Positions 59,532 to 64,000 of a stretch of 64,000 nt of DNA are shown piece after piece. A program made the translations under genes and the position numbers. The stretch spans positions 1 to 64,000 of the forward strand of contig NZ_JARHTQ010000007.1 of NCBI RefSeq assembly GCF_029223525.1, written 5' to 3'. Source of the stretch: Streptantibioticus ferralitis. Its GTDB lineage: Bacteria > Actinomycetota > Actinomycetes > Streptomycetales > Streptomycetaceae. Each line of letters begins with the position of its first letter. Position 1 is the stretch's first letter. The notes beneath the pieces are model-generated. The model made no database searches. It was given only the letters and a program-made list of their open reading frames with translations, and was not told the origin of the DNA.

Positions 59532-62065
59532 CCACCGATCAGACAGTCACCGGCCAGGAACACTACTGGCAGGGCGAGTGGGTCGACGACGCTGAGGCGG
59601 ACCGCCGACTGGACGGGCTGGACGACTTCGTGCGCGAGGCGCTGGCGCGGCCGGTCAGCCCACTGGTCGTCGTGGCGGCCTGCGACCGCCTGGCCGAGGC
59701 GCTGGCCGACCCGGACAGTCCGCAGACCCTGCGGCTCTCCGCGCTGCTCAGCGAGGGCGGTGTTCCCGGGGAGGAGTCGGCGCGCACCCTCCGCGACATC
59801 GCCGAGGCGCTCGGCCGGGAGGCCCTGGAGACCAAGCTGGCCCGCGAGTTGGGCGGTATCGACCCCGGCCGGCTCGCCCGCTTCGATCTGCGCCGCGAGG
59901 TCTTCGAGGCCTGGCTGCCGGTCGGCCTGCTGGTGCACATCGCCCCCGGCAACGCTCCCGCGGCGGGTGCGCTCAGCGTCGTCGAGGGACTGCTCGCCGG
60001 AAACGTCAACGTGATCAAGACCAGCGGTGGGTCGCGCTTCACCCACGGTCTGCTCGCCGCCCTGGCCGAACTCGACACCACCGGGCAGATCGCCCGCCGG
60101 GTGGTCGTACTCGCCTTCTCCTCCACGCGCACCAGTTGGCTGGAGCGCCTGTGCGCCGCCGCCGACGCGGTCGCCGCCTGGGGTGGGGAGGAGGCCATCG
60201 CCGGGGTCGCCGCGCTGGTCCGGCCGGGCTGCCGACTCGTCGACTGGGGGCCCAAGCTCTCCTTCGCCTACCTCACCGCGGACGCCTGGTCCGCACCCGA
60301 GACGCTGCGCGGGGTCGCCGCCGACATCTGCCGCCTCAACCAGCAGGCCTGCTCCAGCCCGCAGGTGGTCTACCTCGACACCGATGACACAGAGGAGGTC
60401 TTCGCGTTCGCCGAGCGGTTCACGGCGGTACTCGCCGACGCCGTCAGCACGCTGCGCCCGGCCGAGCCGGAGCTGCTGGAGAGCGCGGAGATCACCAACA
60501 CCGTGCTGGTGGCCCAGCAGGAGGAGCACCTCGGCCTGACCCGGGTGCACGCCGCGAAGGACGGCAGCTGGCATGTGCTCGCCGACACCCGCAGCGCGCT
60601 GCGGGCGTCCCCGCTGCACCGTACGGTGTGGGTGAAGCCCCTTCCGCGCAAGCGGATCCAGGAAGTGCTGCGCCCAATGCGCCGCTATCTGCAGACCGTT
60701 GGCCTCGGAGCGGACCGCCGCGACACCGCCGAGCTGGCCGCGGCCGTGCTGGCGGCCGGAGCCCAGCGGGTCACCACGCCCGGCGGCATGCTCGGCAGCT
60801 ACAACGGTGAGCCGCACGACGGTGTCTACGCCCTGCAGCGCTACAGCCGCCGGGTGGACGCCCAACTCGACGACAGGTTCACCGCCGACGCCTGTCTGGA
60901 CGACCTGGTCGCCGCGCGTGAACTGCCGCCGCCCGCGGTCCCGATCACCGCCAAGTCCGACTTCGAGCGGCTGCAGACCGACCTGAGCCGGGCCGAGGTG
61001 TTCTTCCGCAGCGGCGGCAGCTCCGGAGCGCCCAAGCTGTCGGCCTTCACCTGGGACGACTACCACGAACACATGCGGCATGGGGCGGAGGGCCTGCTGG
61101 CCGCGGGGTTCGAACCGCGCACCGACCGTGCCATGAACCTCTTCTTCGGCGGTCTGCTCTACGGCGGCTTCCCCAGCTTCTTCTCGGTGCTGGAGAACCT
61201 CCGCGCGGTGCAGTTCCCGATGGCCGCGCAGCAGGACCATGCCGGGGTGGCCCGTTCGATCGTGGAGCACGGGGTGGACACCCTGCTCGGCATGCCCAAC
61301 TACCTGCTGAGGGTGTTCACCGAAGGCGCCGAGGACCTGCGCCGCTACGGCGGAGTGCGGAAGATCTTCTACGGCGGTGAGCACTTCCCGGAACGCCAGC
61401 AGGCCTGGCTGCGCGAGGAGTTCGGGGTCGAGCTTATCCGCTCCGCCGCTTACGGCAGCGTGGACGCCGGTCCGCTGGGCTATCAGTGCGCCGAGTCACC
61501 GACCAGGGTCCACCATCTGTTCAGCGGCCTGCAGACACTGGAGATCCTGCGGCTGGAGGAGGACCGTCCCGCGCCGGTGGGCGAGGCGGGACGGCTGGTG
61601 TTCACCGCGCACACCCGGCGCGGTCAGCGGCTGGACCGCTATGAGATCGGTGACCTGGGCCGCTGGGTGGCGGGCGACTGCGGCTGTGGGCGCCGTACGC
61701 CGCGCTTCGAGCTGCTGGGTCGGTTCGGCGACATCTTCCGCAGCGGCAGCCACTTCCTCAACTACCGCAGGTTCGTCTCCGTCGCCGAGGAGTCGCTGGG
61801 CCACCACGGCGCCCTGCAGATCCTGCTGGATGAGGACGACCAAGGCCACGAGCGGCTGACGGTACGACTGGAGGAGGACGGCCCCGAGCCCGCGGTGGAC
61901 GCGGTGCGCGCCTTCCTCGACGAATACCACGAGTTGGGCATCGCGGTGCGTCGTGACCGCATGCTGGAGCTGCACGTGGAGCGCGTGCCCGCGGAGCGCT
62001 TCGAGGGTACGGCCGCCAGCGGCAAACTCCTGGCGGTCGTGGACCGGCGGGCGCGCAACCGCTGA
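59528..62065 (+). CDS. LuxC-type acyl reductase fused to a LuxE/PaaK-like adenylation domain
   Basis: The product has 845 residues. The N-terminal half (about 1-455) is LuxC-like: VGLLVHIAPGNAPAAGALSV (about 132-151), NVNVIKTSGGSRFTHGL, and NQQACSSPQVVYLD with the presumed nucleophile Cys275. It ends in LPRKRIQEVLRPMRRYLQTV and a TTPGGMLGSYNGEPHDGVYA region. The second half (about 470-845) is an adenylate-forming domain: VFFRSGGSSGAPKLSAFTWD (495-503 core), KIFYGGEHFPERQQAWL, SAAYGSVDAGPLGYQCAES and YEIGDLGRWVAGDCGCG. LuxC reduces acyl thioesters to fatty aldehydes with NADPH. Fusion of reductase and activating domain in one chain is unusual; vibrio-type proteins are separate. Confidence 0.87.
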   Translation: MTTDQTVTGQEHYWQGEWVDDAEADRRLDGLDDFVREALARPVSPLVVVAACDRLAEALADPDSPQTLRLSALLSEGGVPGEESARTLRDIAEALGREALETKLARELGGIDPGRLARFDLRREVFEAWLPVGLLVHIAPGNAPAAGALSVVEGLLAGNVNVIKTSGGSRFTHGLLAALAELDTTGQIARRVVVLAFSSTRTSWLERLCAAADAVAAWGGEEAIAGVAALVRPGCRLVDWGPKLSFAYLTADAWSAPETLRGVAADICRLNQQACSSPQVVYLDTDDTEEVFAFAERFTAVLADAVSTLRPAEPELLESAEITNTVLVAQQEEHLGLTRVHAAKDGSWHVLADTRSALRASPLHRTVWVKPLPRKRIQEVLRPMRRYLQTVGLGADRRDTAELAAAVLAAGAQRVTTPGGMLGSYNGEPHDGVYALQRYSRRVDAQLDDRFTADACLDDLVAARELPPPAVPITAKSDFERLQTDLSRAEVFFRSGGSSGAPKLSAFTWDDYHEHMRHGAEGLLAAGFEPRTDRAMNLFFGGLLYGGFPSFFSVLENLRAVQFPMAAQQDHAGVARSIVEHGVDTLLGMPNYLLRVFTEGAEDLRRYGGVRKIFYGGEHFPERQQAWLREEFGVELIRSAAYGSVDAGPLGYQCAESPTRVHHLFSGLQTLEILRLEEDRPAPVGEAGRLVFTAHTRRGQRLDRYEIGDLGRWVAGDCGCGRRTPRFELLGRFGDIFRSGSHFLNYRRFVSVAEESLGHHGALQILLDEDDQGHERLTVRLEEDGPEPAVDAVRAFLDEYHELGIAVRRDRMLELHVERVPAERFEGTAASGKLLAVVDRRARNR

Positions 62066-62108
62066 CCCGGGGCGGTGCGGGGGCCTCGGTGGCGGCGACG
62101 CCGCGCCG

Positions 62109-62123
62109 CCCCCCCCCCCCCCC
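62109..62123. repeat. Homopolymer run of 15 C
   Basis: An uninterrupted C tract lies between the convergent lux-like and PaaK-like genes. It is non-coding. Its length may vary or be mis-called in sequencing. Confidence 0.85.
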
Positions 62124-62140
62124 ACCGCCGCGTACCCGGA

Positions 62141-62174
62141 CCCGCCGCCGGACCGCTTCCGGTCCGGCGGCGGG
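62141..62174. terminator. Strong bidirectional terminator
   Basis: A perfect 15-bp stem, CCCGCCGCCGGACCG with its exact complement, and a CTTC tetraloop lies between two convergent genes. Confidence 0.9.
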
Positions 62175-62196
62175 CATCCGCGTCGGCTGGGCGGGG

Positions 62197-63462
62197 TCAG
62201 CCCAGCCGTTCGTCGATCAGCCGGACCAGCTTCCCCGTCCGGGGGTTGAGGGTCAGGTCGTCCACCGCCACCCACTCGACGGCGAGCGGGTGGATCAGTC
62301 CTTGCCGTACGTGCTCGTCGAACATCGGCCGTACGCCGGCCAGCCGTTCCACCAGTACGCGCTGCACAGCCGCCCGGTCCGCGGCTTCGCCCGAGTGCGC
62401 CGCGAGGCGCAGCACCAGCTCGTCCCTGGCCTCCCGGTGCCGTAGCACCACCTGCACCCCCGCGACCAGGCCCTGTTCGTCGGCGCCCTCGACCAGCTGC
62501 CGCAGGTCCTCCAGATACACGGTGACCGGTCCGACCCGGGCCCCCTCCTCGGAGCGGCCGAGCAGCCGGAAACGGCGCCGGGGGAAGTCGACCCACTCGG
62601 CCATGTCGCCGACGGGGTAGCGGATCATCGGCATCAGCCGCCGTACCAGGTCGGTTGCGACCACCCGTCCGGGGCGGCCCGGTTCCTCGATGGGCTCACC
62701 GGTCTCGGGGTCGAGCAGTTCCACGACCTTGTCCGGGGCGAAGACCTCGTGCACCCGTGTGTCCGCTTCCCCCGCGACCGGCCCGGCCAGTACCCCGGCG
62801 TCCACGCTGGCATAGCCGATGGAGCGGACCTCGATGCCGGGGAACGCCTTGTCCAGCAGCGCGAGTTGATCGGCGTAGAGGGCCTCGCCGCTGAACAGGG
62901 CCAGACGGACGCCCGGCAGCGTACCGACCGCGTTGATGACTTCAAGGGCGAGGCGGCACAGCGAGGTCGGCGGTGCGGCGACCACGGTGGCGGAGAAGTC
63001 GCGCAGCGCGCCGACGGTGAAGTCCAGTGGACTGGCGCCGCCGATCGGCAACTGGACCGTGGGGACGGGTGCGTCCTGGAGGCAGTTGAGGGTGAAGACG
63101 AAGCTGGAGTACAGCTCACCCGCGTAGAAGAGGTTGGCGACCCGGTCTCCGGCACGCAGCCCCGCGGCCGGTAGCCCGTCACCGAACCGGCGGCTCATCG
63201 CCCGCCACTCGTCCCGGGTGTAGACGGACACCCGTGGCGAGCCCGTGGTGCCCCCGGTCTTGAAGACGATTCCGTCGGTGTGCGGCCCGGTCAGCACCCG
63301 GCTGCCGTCAATGCCGTGCGCCTGCCAGTACGCCGTGTGATCGATGAGCGGCAGTGCGGCGAGTTCGGCCGTCCCCGGAGGTAAGGCGGAATACAGGTCG
63401 CGATAGAACGGCGAGTGCTCCCGTACGAAGGATATGAGCTCGGCGGTCCGGTGATGGTTCAC
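62197..63462 (-). CDS. PaaK/LuxE-like adenylate-forming ligase
   Basis: From GTG 63462, with AGGGAAG 9 nt upstream, the product has 421 residues; TTG 63471 is an alternative. The phosphate loop is GIVFKTGGTTGSPRVSVYTR (68-77 core). It continues with FSGEALYADQLALLDKAF, RSIGYASVDAGVLAGPVAGE (A5-like) and YPVGDMAEWVDFPRRRFRLL (ATP-ribose Asp), and a C-terminal lid ending LTLNPRTGKLVRLIDERL with a Lys as in A10. This is the phenylacetate-CoA-ligase family. The order and the SVDAG motif resemble the fused domain of the neighbouring reductase. It faces that operon, so it may activate the same or a partner acid. The acceptor (CoA or protein) is unknown. Confidence 0.85.
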   Translation of the reverse strand: MNHHRTAELISFVREHSPFYRDLYSALPPGTAELAALPLIDHTAYWQAHGIDGSRVLTGPHTDGIVFKTGGTTGSPRVSVYTRDEWRAMSRRFGDGLPAAGLRAGDRVANLFYAGELYSSFVFTLNCLQDAPVPTVQLPIGGASPLDFTVGALRDFSATVVAAPPTSLCRLALEVINAVGTLPGVRLALFSGEALYADQLALLDKAFPGIEVRSIGYASVDAGVLAGPVAGEADTRVHEVFAPDKVVELLDPETGEPIEEPGRPGRVVATDLVRRLMPMIRYPVGDMAEWVDFPRRRFRLLGRSEEGARVGPVTVYLEDLRQLVEGADEQGLVAGVQVVLRHREARDELVLRLAAHSGEAADRAAVQRVLVERLAGVRPMFDEHVRQGLIHPLAVEWVAVDDLTLNPRTGKLVRLIDERLG

Positions 63463-63561
63463 GTGATCCAACTTCCCTACGAGGCAAGGATTCCAGGGTA
63501 CTGAAGCCCTGTCACCGTGGATCCGGAGGGAGCCCGGTACCAGCCATCGTCACAGGGCGGA

Positions 63562-64000
63562 CTACGGGCGGATCCGGTACAGCACGTTGCGGCGCAGCGG
63601 CCCCTCGGGCGCGCTCGGGTCGTCGAAGTCGTCGGCAGGGTCGTGGGTCATGCCGATCCGGCGCATCACCGCCTGGGAACGGAGGTTGGTGGCGGTCGTC
63701 ACCGCGACGATCTCGGGCAGGGCGAGCGTCCCGAAGCCGAAGTCCAGACCGGCCAGGGCGGCTTCGGTGGCGTAGCCGTGGCCCCACGCGGATCGGGCCA
63801 GCCGCCAGCCGACCTCCACACCCGTGAACGGCAGGCCCTCGTCCACCTCGTCCAGGCCGGTGAAGCCGATGAACTCCCCGCTCTCCCGTACCTCGACCGC
63901 CCACCACCCGAATCCCCGCCGGTCGAACTCGGCCTGGAAGCGTGCCATCGAAGCCGCGCTCTGCTCCCGCGTGAGCAGGTCGGGGGAAGTGCTCCCGGAC
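63562..64000 (-). CDS. GNAT N-acetyltransferase (RimJ/RimL type), start beyond window
   Basis: The frame is open to the right edge and the Met at 63948 is internal; the upstream residues PDLLTREQSAASMARFQAEF match the usual family start region, so the true start is outside. Visible are FGWWAVEVRESGEFIGFTGL, VEVGWRLARSAWGHGYATEA (the acetyl-CoA loop W-G-x-G-Y-A-T-E-A) and ATNLRSQAVMRRIGMTHDPA, which place it among the ribosomal-protein-serine acetyltransferase-like GNATs. All core motifs are present; the substrate is not predictable. Confidence 0.9.
   Translation of the reverse strand, partial: SGSTSPDLLTREQSAASMARFQAEFDRRGFGWWAVEVRESGEFIGFTGLDEVDEGLPFTGVEVGWRLARSAWGHGYATEAALAGLDFGFGTLALPEIVAVTTATNLRSQAVMRRIGMTHDPADDFDDPSAPEGPLRRNVLYRIRP

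Noticed and set aside
59330-61384. 684-codon minus-strand frame opposite the LuxC fusion
   Set aside because: Compositional shadow; the plus strand carries the LuxC and adenylation motifs.
57220-63462. Complete bioluminescence operon
   Set aside because: LuxC- and LuxE-like proteins are present but there is no luxA, luxB or luxD homologue.

Overview
The window looks like a chromosomal segment of a Streptomyces or close relative. The GC content is very high, and antisense reading frames stay open along most genes. Hallmark actinomycete genes are present: a two-domain geosmin synthase, a complete conservon operon (cvnA-cvnE) with a CYP157-type P450, several PAS/GAF/SpoIIE phosphatases, a PASTA Ser/Thr kinase, and a ydaO-type (c-di-AMP) riboswitch in front of a secreted CAP-domain protein.

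Layout. 1-2.6 kb is insertion-sequence debris: an IS3-type element cutting a P450 at its haem loop, a Sua5/YrdC-like gene that has lost its end, a small secreted protein, and two head-to-head transposase stumps. 2.6-8.7 kb holds a small unknown protein, a Lys/Ala-tailed protein and a giant P-type ATPase, followed by a convergent MerR regulator with a perfect 9+9 operator. 10.5-12.8 kb is geosmin synthase. 13.5-16.5 kb has a phospholipase-C-like phosphoesterase, a truncated second copy, and a papain-like-fold protein. 17.1-20.2 kb is a PAS-GAF-SpoIIE-HATPase switch protein, followed by a malic enzyme remnant with its middle deleted. 21.1-25.3 kb carries the riboswitch/CAP protein, a TIGR03118-type secreted protein, a PASTA kinase and a small protein. 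25.3-29.8 kb holds a sirtuin/rhomboid-like pair, an acyl-ACP desaturase behind a palindromic operator, an unknown membrane protein and a broken LPXTG surface-protein gene.

29.8-41.8 kb is the most interesting region, an apparent biosynthetic cluster. The minus strand carries an A-PCP didomain, a type II thioesterase and a P450, the set used elsewhere to beta-hydroxylate a carrier-bound amino acid and release it. Diverging from it on the plus strand are a PLP enzyme of the cysteine-synthase fold, four different ATP-grasp ligases (one apparently circularly permuted) and an MFS exporter, with a GNAT acyltransferase at the end. I infer a small ligase-built peptide containing a beta-hydroxylated residue and a beta-substituted alanine-type residue. 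I do not recognise the cluster as a known pathway.

42.7-48.2 kb has a class I terpene synthase with a variant NSE motif, convergent with the conservon; a 16-bp perfect inverted repeat lies between them. 48.5-50.9 kb is glpK/glpF. 51.0-52.0 kb is a divergent ohrR/ohr pair with an operator. 52.0-56.8 kb is a divergent pair of SpoIIE phosphatases.

57.2-62.1 kb is a tightly overlapped three-gene set: a GNAT-like protein, a LuxE-like acyl-protein synthetase, and a LuxC-type acyl reductase fused to a second PaaK/LuxE-like adenylation domain. A third PaaK-like ligase lies convergent at 62.2-63.5 kb. No luciferase is present, so it looks like a stand-alone carboxylate-to-aldehyde system. A partial GNAT gene runs off the right end. 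All functions were assigned by reading the translations; no database search was run.
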